Assembly (NCBI GenBank): GCA_900469445.1 | Contig: UBXM01000001.1 | Location: 433,724-497,723, forward strand | Length of the DNA: 64,000 bases | Origin: Hyphomicrobiales bacterium | GTDB lineage: Bacteria; Pseudomonadota; Alphaproteobacteria; Rhizobiales; Rhizobiaceae | Direction of reading: 5' to 3' | In this document: positions 45,002-54,672 of the stretch, piece after piece | How the letters are laid out: every line of letters begins with the position of its first letter | Numbering within the stretch: the stretch's first letter is position 1 | Translations under genes and position numbers: made by a program | The notes under the pieces: generated by a model | The model's database searches: none | Told to the model about the DNA's origin: nothing | Seen by the model: only the letters and a program-made list of their open reading frames with translations

Positions 45002-45031
45002 GTCGCAACCTGCAAAGTCGCAACCTGCAAA
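45002..45031. repeat. Perfect tandem duplication of a 15-bp unit
   Basis: GTCGCAACCTGCAAA occurs twice back to back (45002-45016 and 45017-45031), immediately before the terminator hairpin of the large acidic-protein gene. It looks like a replication-slippage duplication. Confidence 0.85.
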
Positions 45032-45032
45032 A

Positions 45033-45068
45033 CAAAGGCCCGCGAGTTGGTTAACCCGTGGGCCTTTG
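45033..45068 (-). terminator. Terminator of the large acidic-protein gene
   Basis: CAAAGGCCC and GGGCCTTTG arms form an imperfect longer stem around a GTTGGTTAAC-type loop; on the minus strand it is followed by TTTGTTTT. Confidence 0.8.
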
Positions 45069-45087
45069 AAATCGTCCTGATCGGCAG

Positions 45088-47412
45088 TTACTGGCCGGTC
45101 TGTCCAGCCGTGTTCTGGCTCCACTCGCGGATCGCCTCGTCGAAGGCCTTCACGCCGTCCGGACCCTTCTGCAGCGTCAGCAAGGCGCGACGGCCGTTGC
45201 GATAGGCAAGCGGGATGTCGATCCAGTTGCGGGTCCGCAGAAGCTCGAGATTGGTCCTCTGGGCATCCGGGAAGTCATTGAGCGCGATCATGTGGAAATC
45301 GTCGGTGATCTTTGCCGGAACGGCAACCAGCGCGTTTCCACGATCCTGCTCCGTCTGCTTCATCGCAATGCGAAGAACGCTGTCGATAGCGCCGCCCTCG
45401 AAGTCCGGCGGGACGGCGAAGACGATTTCGATCAGGTGGCTGGCGGGCAACGACGAGTCGTTGTTCCGCTTGACGGTCAACAGAGCGGTCAGGCCACGTC
45501 CGGGAACCGTGATACGTCCCTGAACGACAGGCTCCGCCGGTCCACCATTCTGCGCAGGTTCGCGCTGCAGGGACCAGGAAACCGATCCCTCGATCGCCGT
45601 TGGTGCGGACTGGCCGATACGCTCCTCGTAAAGGAACATCTTTTCGCCAGCCGCAGCCGGTGCCTCGGTGGCAGTTGCACTTGGCGTCGCGGGTGGCGTG
45701 GCGCCGTTGGCCGGAGCAGCCGAACCATCTGTCGACGGCGCGGGATCGGCCGGCGGCGCATTCAGCTGTGCAACCGACTGCCCTTCGGCATTCTGTGCCA
45801 GACTGCCCGCATCACCCGGGCCGGCATCGACTTCGGAACCGTTTTCCAGCAGTCGCTGGGTAAATTTCGTCGCCGTCGACGAACCGTCTGCCGGTGGCGG
45901 CGTATTCGGCTGCGGCTGAGCCGGTTCCGATGTGCTCTGCTGCGGCGGAGTAGCCGGTGTTTGAGGCGCAGACGTATCCGGCGTGGTGCTGGCCGGAGCA
46001 TTGGCAGCAGGCGTCTGCTCTGCCGTCTCGCTGCCACCAGTGTCCGACTGGGTCAGTCCACCCACCATGTCGTTGAGCTTGTCGCGATACATCCAGGCGC
46101 CATAAGCACCACCACCGATGATGATCAGCCCCAGAAGCCCGAGGAGAATACCGGCATAATTGCGCTTGCGAACGGGCGTCACCCGATAGGGCTTGGCCGG
46201 TGGCGAAAGCAGATCGCTGAAATCGTCGTCTTCAGCCGCCTTCTGCGGCTTCTGTTCGGCAGCGGGTGCATCCTTGGTGTAGCCGATCAGGTCTTCTAGA
46301 TCGCTCCACGGATCGCGATCATCCTGCTGTGGCTGCTGCGACTGCGGCGGCTGCTTTTCAGCTGCGGATGGCTGGGCGTTGACATAGGCCGCAAACGGGT
46401 CTTCGTCGGTTTTGCCGTCATTCTCCGGCTGCGAGGTCTGCGGGATATCGCCAGCGGACGGCATGCGGACCGGCTCGGCAGTAGCGCGCATCTCTTCGCC
46501 GAAATGCGCCTGTACCGGCTCGCTGCGATGTGCCGTATCGAGATGGCGGGTGAGGTCGTCGACCTCGTTCCAAACCGCGTCGGCCCGGGTATCAGCCGAT
46601 GTCTGGACCGGTTCCACCTCGTGCTCGGGCTCCGGCCATACCGCCGGTTCCGACGGGGCTGCTTCCGGCGCTGCATGTTCATGCGGCTCCGCATGCCATT
46701 CGGATGTAGCGGCTTCCCGCTCATCGAAGGATGCCGGCTCTTGGCGCTCTTCGGCAGCCAGGGAGACGTCTTCGTTGCTCGCCGCCTGATAGTTGTAGTG
46801 ATCCTCGACCGGAGCGACCGGCTGGGGATATTCGGGGGCATCTTCAGGAACGTCGTCGCGCCAATCGCCATAACGCTCGGCTGCCGGTTCTTCGGCGGTC
46901 GAAGCAACCTGCGGCTCTTCGGGAGCGTCCCGCCAATCCTGTTCGACATGCTCGACAGCCTCGGATGGCGCCTGCCAATGCCGTTCCGGTGCCTCATAGA
47001 GATCGGCAACAGGCTCCGCGGCAACCGGCTCTTCCTCGCGATAGGCCTCGGAATGAGAATGCGAGGCATATTCGTCGGAAGTCACGGGTTCCGAAGCCGC
47101 AACGGGCTCGACCTGGGCTTCTTCTTCGATCGGCTCCGGTGGCTGATATTGCTCCGGTACCGGCGCTGGCACGGCAGCGACTTCCGGCTCGGCCGGAAGC
47201 GCTTCCGCGTGTTCGGTTTCCACCTCGACAATAGCCGCTTCCAGCTTGTCCAGCTGCCGCCGCAGCATTTCCTCCGGCGGGCGCGGCTTCATATTCTCAA
47301 GCTGGCGCTGGACCGCGCCGCGAGCCTTTTCATAAACTCGCGTACGCGCCTCAGGCGTGTTGGTCGCCAAACCGTCAACAGCGCGGCGGATCACCGCTAC
47401 AAAATCAGCCAT
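45088..47412 (-). CDS. Large acidic single-pass membrane protein, unrecognised
   Basis: A 774-residue protein. Residues 1-60 are a helical domain (VIRRAVDGLATNTPEARTRVYEKAR). About 350 residues of Glu/Pro/Ala/Ser-rich low-complexity follow, then a transmembrane helix near 421-441 (GILLGLLGLIIIGGGAYGAW). A Gln/Pro/Ala/Thr linker of about 150 residues leads to a folded C-terminal domain of about 180 residues (EERIGQSAPTAIEGSVSWSL; LIEIVFAVPPDFEGGAIDSVLRIAMKQTEQDRG). The C-terminus should face the periplasm. It lies 58 bp downstream of purA on the same strand. I know no function; the layout recalls a surface-spanning scaffold. Confidence 0.7.
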   Translation of the reverse strand: MADFVAVIRRAVDGLATNTPEARTRVYEKARGAVQRQLENMKPRPPEEMLRRQLDKLEAAIVEVETEHAEALPAEPEVAAVPAPVPEQYQPPEPIEEEAQVEPVAASEPVTSDEYASHSHSEAYREEEPVAAEPVADLYEAPERHWQAPSEAVEHVEQDWRDAPEEPQVASTAEEPAAERYGDWRDDVPEDAPEYPQPVAPVEDHYNYQAASNEDVSLAAEERQEPASFDEREAATSEWHAEPHEHAAPEAAPSEPAVWPEPEHEVEPVQTSADTRADAVWNEVDDLTRHLDTAHRSEPVQAHFGEEMRATAEPVRMPSAGDIPQTSQPENDGKTDEDPFAAYVNAQPSAAEKQPPQSQQPQQDDRDPWSDLEDLIGYTKDAPAAEQKPQKAAEDDDFSDLLSPPAKPYRVTPVRKRNYAGILLGLLGLIIIGGGAYGAWMYRDKLNDMVGGLTQSDTGGSETAEQTPAANAPASTTPDTSAPQTPATPPQQSTSEPAQPQPNTPPPADGSSTATKFTQRLLENGSEVDAGPGDAGSLAQNAEGQSVAQLNAPPADPAPSTDGSAAPANGATPPATPSATATEAPAAAGEKMFLYEERIGQSAPTAIEGSVSWSLQREPAQNGGPAEPVVQGRITVPGRGLTALLTVKRNNDSSLPASHLIEIVFAVPPDFEGGAIDSVLRIAMKQTEQDRGNALVAVPAKITDDFHMIALNDFPDAQRTNLELLRTRNWIDIPLAYRNGRRALLTLQKGPDGVKAFDEAIREWSQNTAGQTGQ

Positions 47413-47470
47413 CAGCACTTTCTCATGGTAGCCGGCATTCGTCGGCCGAATGGATAATCATTTCTTGACT

Positions 47471-48769
47471 TTAATCTTCAAATGGGTCGGTCACAAGTAT
47501 CGTGTCGTCGCGTTCCGGGCTTGTGGACAACAGAGCCACCGGAGCACCGATCAGCTCTTCCACCTGACGCACATACTTGATCGCCTGCGCCGGCAGTTCG
47601 GCCCAGGTGCGCGCACCAACGGTCGATTCCTTCCAGCCTTCGAGCGTGACGTAGATCGGCTCGACACGGGCCTGAGCAGCCTGCGAAGCCGGCAGATAGT
47701 CGATCCTCTGGCCATCCAGCGTGTAGCCGACGCAGATCTTCAGCTCCTCCAGACCATCGAGGACATCGAGCTTGGTCAGCGCAATACCGGTAATGCCGTT
47801 GGTCGCGACCGACTGGCGCACCAGCGCGGCATCGAACCAGCCGCAGCGACGCTTGCGGCCCGTCACGGTGCCGAATTCATGGCCCTTTTCGCCGAGGAAC
47901 TGGCCGATTTCATCCGTCAGTTCCGTCGGGAACGGACCTTCGCCGACTCGCGTCGTGTAAGCCTTGGTGATGCCGAGGATATAACCGAGCGAGCCGGGTC
48001 CCATGCCGGAACCGGCAGCGGCCTGGCCGGCAACCGTGTTCGACGAGGTGACGAACGGATAGGTGCCGTGGTCGATATCGAGCAGCGAGCCCTGCGCGCC
48101 TTCGAACAGAATGCGCGAGCCCTTGCGGCGCTCCTTGTCGAGCAGCTGCCAGACGCTGTCCATGAACGGCAGAACCGTTTCGGCGATCGACGTCAGCTCG
48201 TCCATGATCGTCTTGTGTTCGACTTCGGCTGCACCGAAACCGCGGCGAAGAGCATTGTGATGCGTCAGGATACGCTCGACCTTGGCTTCCAGCGCATCGG
48301 GATCAGCCAGATCCATGACGCGGATGGCGCGGCGACCGACCTTGTCTTCGTAAGCCGGACCGATGCCACGACGCGTCGTGCCGATCTTGGTGCCGCTGTT
48401 GGAGGCAGCGTCTTCGCGCATACCGTCAAGCTCGCGATGGAGCGACAGGATAAGCGTGGCGTTTTCCGCGATTCGCAGGTTTTCCGGGCTCACCGTGATG
48501 CCCTGGGCGGCAAGCCGGCCCATTTCGGCAATCAGCGCATGCGGATCGACGACGACACCGTTGCCGATGACCGCCATCTTGCCGGGACGCACGACGCCGG
48601 ATGGCAGGAGAGAAAGCTTGTAGCTCACACCATCGATGACGAGCGTATGGCCGGCATTATGGCCGCCCTGGTAGCGCACAACGATGTCGGCGCGCTCCGA
48701 GAGCCAGTCGACAATCTTGCCCTTGCCCTCATCGCCCCATTGCGAACCTACTACGACACAGTTCGTCAT
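47471..48769 (-). CDS. purA: Adenylosuccinate synthetase
   Basis: A 432-residue enzyme that converts IMP and aspartate to adenylosuccinate using GTP in AMP synthesis. The N-terminal [24 protein letters not shown] carries the GTP/IMP loop and catalytic Asp/His; [24 protein letters not shown] and [22 protein letters not shown] are complete. Full family length. It is divergent from the DMT permease gene. The 274 bp between them hold no gene that I can see. Confidence 0.98.
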   Translation of the reverse strand: MTNCVVVGSQWGDEGKGKIVDWLSERADIVVRYQGGHNAGHTLVIDGVSYKLSLLPSGVVRPGKMAVIGNGVVVDPHALIAEMGRLAAQGITVSPENLRIAENATLILSLHRELDGMREDAASNSGTKIGTTRRGIGPAYEDKVGRRAIRVMDLADPDALEAKVERILTHHNALRRGFGAAEVEHKTIMDELTSIAETVLPFMDSVWQLLDKERRKGSRILFEGAQGSLLDIDHGTYPFVTSSNTVAGQAAAGSGMGPGSLGYILGITKAYTTRVGEGPFPTELTDEIGQFLGEKGHEFGTVTGRKRRCGWFDAALVRQSVATNGITGIALTKLDVLDGLEELKICVGYTLDGQRIDYLPASQAAQARVEPIYVTLEGWKESTVGARTWAELPAQAIKYVRQVEELIGAPVALLSTSPERDDTILVTDPFED

Positions 48770-49043
48770 ATCTGCTTCCTGCCCTTTGGACCTAACCCGT
48801 CCGTCATACCGGTTCCCGACCTGGTGCGACGGCGAGCTTTATACCAGTTCTTTATCTCGAATACCGATCGGCCAATGCCAACGGCTCCACAAACGCGTGC
48901 ATCTATAATGCCTTGATGAGACGAAAGCGACCGGTTTGTGACGGGAGCGAGGTTTTTACGTGACAAAGGCCAAAACCACACGTTATTGGCGATTGAAAAA
49001 GAATGATAACGACGTCGGATAGGCGGCGTATCAAGGAGGCACC

Positions 49044-49931
49044 TTGCACCGCCAGGCCTATCTATGTCTCATCATCGCGACCCTCTGCTGGGGCGGCAAC
49101 GCGGTCGCCGGGAAACTGGCCATCGGCCATATCAGCCCGATGATGCTGACATTCTGGCGATGGTTTTTCGCCGTCGTCATCATTTTTGCCATCTCTCTCA
49201 AGGACCTGCGCCGCGACTGGCCGGTCATCCGCCGGAACATTCCCGTTCTCGGCTTTCTCGGCGTCGTCGGCTACGTGGTCTTTAACGCAGTGCTCTATAC
49301 GGCCGTTACCTACACCAGCGCCATCAATGTCACCGTCGAACAGACACTGATTCCGGTTCTGATCTTCGTGCTGAATTTCGCGCTGTTCAGAACCAGGGTA
49401 ACCTGGCTGCAGATCCTCGGCTTCGGCATCACCGCCATCGGCAGCCTGTTGACTGCCGCCCACGGCGATATCGCGACACTTCTCACACTGACGGTCAATT
49501 TCGGCGACGCGATCATGATGATCGCGATTGCGGCCTATGCCCTCTACACGATTGCCTTGAGATGGCGCCCGCAGATAAGCTGGAAAAGCCTGATGGCGGT
49601 ACCGGCGCTTTTCGCGCTCGTTTTCAGCGCCCCGCTTGCGGCCTGGGAATATTCGAGCGGGAACATGATCTGGCCGGACCTGACGGGCTGGATGGTGGCT
49701 CTTTATACCGCCATATTCGCGTCGCTGGTCGCACAGGTCCTGTATATCCGCGGCGTCACCGAAATCGGCGCCAACCGCGCCGGCCTGTTCATCAATCTTG
49801 TACCGGTCTTCGGCACACTTTTATCCGTCATCATTCTTGGCGAACATCTGCAACTGTTCCACATCGTTGCGCTTGCACTGGCCCTGAGCGGCATTGCAAT
49901 CGCCGAACGCGGAAAACCGGCCCTCGCATGA
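49044..49931 (+). CDS. DMT-superfamily EamA permease
   Basis: A 295-residue inner-membrane protein with ten hydrophobic helices in two EamA repeats (LIIATLCWGGNAVAGKLA; second repeat from GDAIMMIAIAAYALYTIALRW; YIRGVTEIGANRAGLFINLVPVFG). It starts with TTG at 49044 directly behind AAGGAGG (4-nt spacing); no ATG lies before the first helix. Substrate unknown: the family exports amino acids, nucleosides or other metabolites. Confidence 0.87.
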   Translation: MHRQAYLCLIIATLCWGGNAVAGKLAIGHISPMMLTFWRWFFAVVIIFAISLKDLRRDWPVIRRNIPVLGFLGVVGYVVFNAVLYTAVTYTSAINVTVEQTLIPVLIFVLNFALFRTRVTWLQILGFGITAIGSLLTAAHGDIATLLTLTVNFGDAIMMIAIAAYALYTIALRWRPQISWKSLMAVPALFALVFSAPLAAWEYSSGNMIWPDLTGWMVALYTAIFASLVAQVLYIRGVTEIGANRAGLFINLVPVFGTLLSVIILGEHLQLFHIVALALALSGIAIAERGKPALA

Positions 49932-49966
49932 GGCCCGGTTTCTGAAGCAACAACTTGCCATCGGCC

Positions 49967-50197
49967 TTATGGCGCAACGGCTTTCGTCTCATCCTTCGCG
50001 AACATGTCGAAATACGCGTCGACTTCGCTGATCGTCTTGTCTGCCGCGGCGCTGAACCCTTCCGGCACCAGCTCCGCCGGGTTGGCGACGACGAAGGCAA
50101 GATCGCGCGCAAAACCGGCCGGACCGGCGGCGCTGGCTTCCTTGCCGTAAATGAGCGCGGTCAGAACGGCGGCCGAAATAATGAGCTTCCTGATCAT
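49967..50197 (-). CDS. Small secreted hypothetical protein
   Basis: A 76-residue protein with a signal peptide (LIISAAVLTALIYGKEASAAG, cleavage near residue 24) and a mature part of about 50 residues with an acidic amphipathic stretch (AADKTISEVDAYFDMFAKDE). No family recognised. Convergent with the DMT permease gene. Confidence 0.55.
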   Translation of the reverse strand: MIRKLIISAAVLTALIYGKEASAAGPAGFARDLAFVVANPAELVPEGFSAAADKTISEVDAYFDMFAKDETKAVAP

Positions 50198-50339
50198 TGC
50201 CTGAACCCTGTTTTACGGACGGCTCTGTGGCCATCGCGTTTCGTTCTGGCACGACTTTAGGCAGGACAACTTTTCGGCGGGCTTAAACGGAAAGATGCAA
50301 TTTTATTGAAATCGATCTTTTTCCCGTCTTGGCACAGGC

Positions 50340-51677
50340 TCAGGCGGCAGGCCTTTTACTCTTATCGCGCGCTTCGGCGCGGCGTTGATGCCAGCCGAGC
50401 TTGCGGCGCCCGTCGTCATCATGTCTGTTGCGGATACGCCGAACGAGCAACCATATCGCGATGACGACGAATGGAACGGAGGCGCCGGTGAGCGTTTCGG
50501 GCGAGATATTGAAGCCCGTATAATGGGAAAGCTTGGCGAGATAACCGACCAGCCCGATAACATAGTAGGAAATCGCCGCCACCGACAATCCCTCGACCGT
50601 CTGCTGCAGGCGCAGCTGCAGATGCGCGCGCTGATCCATCGAAGCCAGGATTTCGGTATTGAACTTCTGGAGATCGACATCGATCCAGCTGCGCAGAAGC
50701 GCCGTCGCCCGGGCCAGTTTGCGCGACAGGTTTACCTGCCGCTCCTCGACCGATTGGCATGTACGCATGGCCGGCGCCAGACGCCGATGCAGGAAGGCAC
50801 CCAGCGTCTCGTTGCCGGGCAGCGCCTTTTCCGCCAGCATCCCGACGCGATCGAGAACGATGTCGTTATAGGCGCGGCTCGCACCGAATCGATAAAGGCT
50901 GAAGGCGGCATTGGCTTCCAGTTCAGCGGCCAGCGTAGTGATCTCCAGAAGCATCTCGTCCGCTTCGTCACGGGCATGTTGCTTCATGCGTTGCGTGATC
51001 GCCGTGAACCGCGCCTCGAACTGCCGGATTTCCGGTGAAAGGCTCTGCGCCATCGGCAATCCCATCATCGCCAGCGTGCGGTAGGTCTCGATATCGAGAA
51101 TACGCTGCACGAGCATGCCGCGCGCGGCGTCGGTCATGCCATGGTCGAGGATCAGGAACTTCGTCAATCCATCGCCGTCCTGGCGGAAATCGGTGATCAG
51201 CACCGCCTGATTGTCGGCAACCATGCTTTGACAGAGGCTGGTCGGATCAAAAAGGGAGGTGATATCCGACATGTCGCCCCCGGCGGGTCGAACTTCGATG
51301 CGCACACCGGAGATGAATGGTCCGGGCGAGACAAAACTGGCGCCGAACGGATTGACCTGGATCTCGCCGCCGAATGCGGCCGGTGCCGGCGTATCCCAAA
51401 AATAGGTCGAGAATTCCGTGTGCCGCTCCCAACGCAGCGTGCCACCGCCCCAGGTCATCGTGTGATGGCTTGTGTCGGCAGACGGCGCCGGCACGCCCTG
51501 CCCTAAAGAAAGCTCTGCAAGGATCGAATGATCGGCAGCCATATTGGCTTCGGTAAGGAATGCCAGCTGGAAAATGACGCGCGGCAAAGGCAGCAGCGTA
51601 TAGGGCCGCGAATGAATTTCACCGAGCGCACGCGCCCTGACATCTGCAACCGGGAACGAAAAACTGCGCTTTGACAT
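50340..51677 (-). CDS. DUF3422 family membrane protein
   Basis: A 445-residue protein. The N-terminal ARALGEIHSRPYTLLPLPRVIFQLAF and the HHTMTWGGGTLRWERHTEFSTYFW stretch are diagnostic of DUF3422. The C-terminus has one or two transmembrane helices (LSVAAISYYVIGLVGYLAKL; VPFVVIAIWLLVRRI). Function is not known; the fold recalls proteins with a coiled coil before the membrane anchor, and here DVDLQKFNTEILASMDQRAHL leads into that anchor. The gene stands alone. Confidence 0.88.
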   Translation of the reverse strand: MSKRSFSFPVADVRARALGEIHSRPYTLLPLPRVIFQLAFLTEANMAADHSILAELSLGQGVPAPSADTSHHTMTWGGGTLRWERHTEFSTYFWDTPAPAAFGGEIQVNPFGASFVSPGPFISGVRIEVRPAGGDMSDITSLFDPTSLCQSMVADNQAVLITDFRQDGDGLTKFLILDHGMTDAARGMLVQRILDIETYRTLAMMGLPMAQSLSPEIRQFEARFTAITQRMKQHARDEADEMLLEITTLAAELEANAAFSLYRFGASRAYNDIVLDRVGMLAEKALPGNETLGAFLHRRLAPAMRTCQSVEERQVNLSRKLARATALLRSWIDVDLQKFNTEILASMDQRAHLQLRLQQTVEGLSVAAISYYVIGLVGYLAKLSHYTGFNISPETLTGASVPFVVIAIWLLVRRIRNRHDDDGRRKLGWHQRRAEARDKSKRPAA

Positions 51678-51872
51678 TCATGCTGGTCCTTGACCGCCGC
51701 CTTGGCCGGTCTTCACTGTTGACTATTATCAAATGGCCGTGAGTTCACGACGCGGCGCTTTGCCGCAGAAAACGCCCATCCCCAGCGCTTTGCAAGATGG
51801 CGGGCTTCGGCGCAGCTGTGGAACAGGCGATCCTTAAACTTTTCATTAAATCTTAAGAGTCATCTATCGGTC

Positions 51873-52460
51873 ATGACCCGTGTTTCTGCGATGCGTATTG
51901 CGTTTTTCATCGCGCTCCTCACTCTCGCCGGCTGCGCCAGCGCACCCAGCAGGATCAGCAATGCCTGTGCGATTTTTGAGCAGCGAGACAGCTTCTTCAA
52001 CAATTGGAAGCGACAGGCCCGTGCAGTGGAGCGTGAATACGGCGTTCCCGTTCCGATCCTGATGGCGACGATCTACGTCGAGTCGAGCTTCCGGCCGAAT
52101 GCGCGCCCACCGCGCAAGTGGTTCCTTGGCTTCATTCCCGGCAAGCGGGCCTCCTCCGCCTATGGTTACGCCCAGGCGCTCGACGGCACCTGGGAAACCT
52201 ACCAGCGCGCCACCGGCCGCTGGGGCGCCCGCCGCAACGACTTCGGCGATGCCATCCGCTTCGTCGGCTGGTATCACAACCAGACGTCCGTCAAGAACGG
52301 CGTTGCCCGCAATGATGCCTACAATCTTTATCTCGCCTATTACTCGGGGCACGCAGGATATGACCGCGGCAATTTCAGCGGCAGCCTGAGGCAGACCGCC
52401 AAGAAATCCGCCGGAATGGCGGCGCGTTACGCCTCGCAGCTGCAAGGCTGCGGCTACTGA
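51873..52460 (+). CDS. Lytic transglycosylase SLT-domain lipoprotein
   Basis: A 195-residue outer-membrane-type lipoprotein. The lipobox is LAGC (Cys 21). The SLT-like domain has the catalytic Glu at 70 (MATIYVESSFRPN), then SAYGYAQALDGTWETYQRATGRWG and YYSGHAGYDRG. Such enzymes cut the peptidoglycan glycan strand. The chosen start is 51873 (MTRVSAMRI); the second Met at residue 7 also gives a good signal peptide. Confidence 0.9.
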   Translation: MTRVSAMRIAFFIALLTLAGCASAPSRISNACAIFEQRDSFFNNWKRQARAVEREYGVPVPILMATIYVESSFRPNARPPRKWFLGFIPGKRASSAYGYAQALDGTWETYQRATGRWGARRNDFGDAIRFVGWYHNQTSVKNGVARNDAYNLYLAYYSGHAGYDRGNFSGSLRQTAKKSAGMAARYASQLQGCGY

Positions 52461-52467
52461 CCGCGAC

Positions 52468-52534
52468 GGAAGCCCGCCCGGGCTTCCTGATCTCCCGAAC
52501 AGATGCATGGAGAGCGAAACAGCTTCCCGCTCTC
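52468..52534. terminator. Two hairpins between convergent SLT and cyclase genes
   Basis: GGAAGCCCG/CGGGCTTCC (52468-52487) and GAGAGCG/CGCTCTC (52510-52516 with 52528-52534). The T-runs are weak, so termination is likely but not certain. Confidence 0.55.
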
Positions 52535-52560
52535 TCTAAACCTGGTTCCGTCCGGGAAAC

Positions 52561-54492
52561 TTAAGACCGGCCGCTATCCGAATGCACGATGCGTGGCCGG
52601 CTGGGTTCCCACACTCTGACGCCATCACGACCATCCCGCTTGGCGACATAGAGCGCTTCGTCGGCGCGCACGATCAGACGTACGGCATCCGTCGGCACGG
52701 AGCCGCGTCCGAGCGTGGCGACGCCGATGCTGACCGTAACGATACCCTTGTCGCTTTCGCTGTGAGGAATGCGCAAACCACGCAGCCGATCGCAGAACTC
52801 CTCGGCAATCGTAACGGCCGCCGCCTCATCGGTATCCGGCAATATCAGCGCCATTTCCTCGCCGCCGTAACGCGCAGCCCGGTCGCCGGTCCGGCGGGCA
52901 GCAGCACGCAGGCAATCGGCAACGGCCTTCAGGCAGCTGTCGCCCGCTCCATGGCCATAGGTATCGTTGAAGCGCTTGAAATAATCGACGTCGATCATCA
53001 GCAGGGCGAGCGAGCCCTCACCGCTCTCGACCCGGGCAAGTTCCTCCTCCATCACCGCATCGAAGGCTCGCCGGTTCAACAGCCCGGTCAGGCTGTCCGT
53101 TTCGGCAAGCACGGAGAGCCGGTCATTGAGGTTCTGCAGTTCCAGTTCATGCTGCTTCGATGCCGTGATGTCGGAGCAGATGACGAAACACGCGCCTTCG
53201 GGCGTCGGACGCGTACGGGACTCGATCCAGCGCCCATCGGCCAGCGGAAACTGCACCGTGCCGCCCTGCTTCAACCGCGCGAGCGCCGTGTCCACCCATG
53301 TGGTCACCTGATCTTGCGCTATGCCGGCAAGCTCTCCGCGCGCGATCGAAGCATAAAGGATGGCGGCGGCGGGCGTACCCGGAACACGAAGATCCGCCGT
53401 GGCTGAAAACATCGCGCGGTAACGTTCGTTGCAGAAGACCAGCGTCAGGTCCTTGTCGAACATGACGAGACCATCGGAAATGCTCGACAACGCCTCGGCA
53501 GCGCGCCGGTCGCTTTGCGCTAGGGCGGCTTCGAGCAGTTTCTTGTCCGTTGTGTCTCGGCTATGGGTGATCAGCCCGATAATATTGCCGTCGATATCGG
53601 TAAACGGCGCCTTCAGGGTGGAAAGATAGGCTCGGTTCCCGTCCATCCGGGTCAGCATCTGCTCTTCGACGATCGGAGTTCCGGCCTTCAGCGCCTTGTC
53701 CTCATCGGCCCGGAAGGCCACAGCCACGTCCTGACGGAAGAAATCGAAATCCGTCTTGCCGATCAGCGTATCGGCATTTTCGGCCTGCATCAGGATAGCG
53801 GTTGCCGGGTTCGCCATGATGAACCGCCCTTCGCGATCCTTCACGTTCAGCGCCTCCGGCAGACTGTCGATGACATGGCGATACATGTGATTGCGCGCCT
53901 CCGTCTCCCGCCGCCTGATCTCGTTGCCGAGCGCGACGCAGGCCATGAGGGTCGCGACGAAAACGAGCGTCATGTAAGGCAGGCGTATCTGCGGGCCGGT
54001 ATCGATCTCCTGATACAAGGCATAGACGAAGCCCGGAGCCATGGCGCTGATGGCCATGACCAGAGAAAACAGCACGCTCGCTTTGACCGTCGGAGCTTCC
54101 CTTACCTTCAGATGCCAGCCGACTATCCCGGCGGCGCAGGCAAACACTATTCCGACCAGTCCGACGGCAGCCCCTGCTCCACCGAGATAAAGACGGAAAG
54201 CTGCAGCAATGAATGCGGTGACAAGTCCTGCGACCGGCCCGCCGATAAACGCTGCGGTGCCGATCATCGTCATTCTGAGATCGATGAAAAAACCCGCGCC
54301 GAGCTGGAAAGGCATCAACATCACGCCGATGGCCCCCAGTCCGAACAGACTGCCGAAAGCCCATTCCTGAACGGATCTCTTTTGCCCGAAAATCGGCAGA
54401 CGGATATTGGACCAAAGCGAAATGACAAGTGAGACCACCGCCATATTCGCAAGCAATCCGACCCAGAGACTGTTCAAATCTTCAATCCTCAC
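52561..54492 (-). CDS. Membrane diguanylate cyclase with 5TM and two PAS domains
   Basis: A 643-residue sensor. A 5TMR_LYT-like membrane domain (residues about 10-160) is followed by PAS domains at about 195-330 (RHVIDSLPEALNVKDREGRF) and 340-450 (LSSISDGLVMFDKDLTLVFC), and a C-terminal GGDEF domain. The active-site loop is GGEEM (543-547) with Met in place of the usual Phe. The inhibitory I-site RTGD is at 534-537, five residues before the loop, so it should be a product-inhibited cyclic di-GMP synthase. Met in the fifth position is seldom seen, but the catalytic GGEE is intact. Confidence 0.9.
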   Translation of the reverse strand: MRIEDLNSLWVGLLANMAVVSLVISLWSNIRLPIFGQKRSVQEWAFGSLFGLGAIGVMLMPFQLGAGFFIDLRMTMIGTAAFIGGPVAGLVTAFIAAAFRLYLGGAGAAVGLVGIVFACAAGIVGWHLKVREAPTVKASVLFSLVMAISAMAPGFVYALYQEIDTGPQIRLPYMTLVFVATLMACVALGNEIRRRETEARNHMYRHVIDSLPEALNVKDREGRFIMANPATAILMQAENADTLIGKTDFDFFRQDVAVAFRADEDKALKAGTPIVEEQMLTRMDGNRAYLSTLKAPFTDIDGNIIGLITHSRDTTDKKLLEAALAQSDRRAAEALSSISDGLVMFDKDLTLVFCNERYRAMFSATADLRVPGTPAAAILYASIARGELAGIAQDQVTTWVDTALARLKQGGTVQFPLADGRWIESRTRPTPEGACFVICSDITASKQHELELQNLNDRLSVLAETDSLTGLLNRRAFDAVMEEELARVESGEGSLALLMIDVDYFKRFNDTYGHGAGDSCLKAVADCLRAAARRTGDRAARYGGEEMALILPDTDEAAAVTIAEEFCDRLRGLRIPHSESDKGIVTVSIGVATLGRGSVPTDAVRLIVRADEALYVAKRDGRDGVRVWEPSRPRIVHSDSGRS

Positions 54493-54672
54493 GCCAACAT
54501 CATGCTGACCGCTTCATAACCATTGTACGGTTTCGCACGTATGGTTGGATTAGCGCAGATTGGTGACGAGCGGAAAAGCTTTAACGACAGTTAACAGAAT
54601 CTTGCTCGGAAAAACGACTGCGGCGATCACCATGACCGCCGCAAAACTCACGGTTCCCGCAGGTCGCGGACG

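Noticed and set aside
47450..48916. A 488-codon plus-strand frame opposite purA
   Set aside because: purA is unmistakable on the minus strand.
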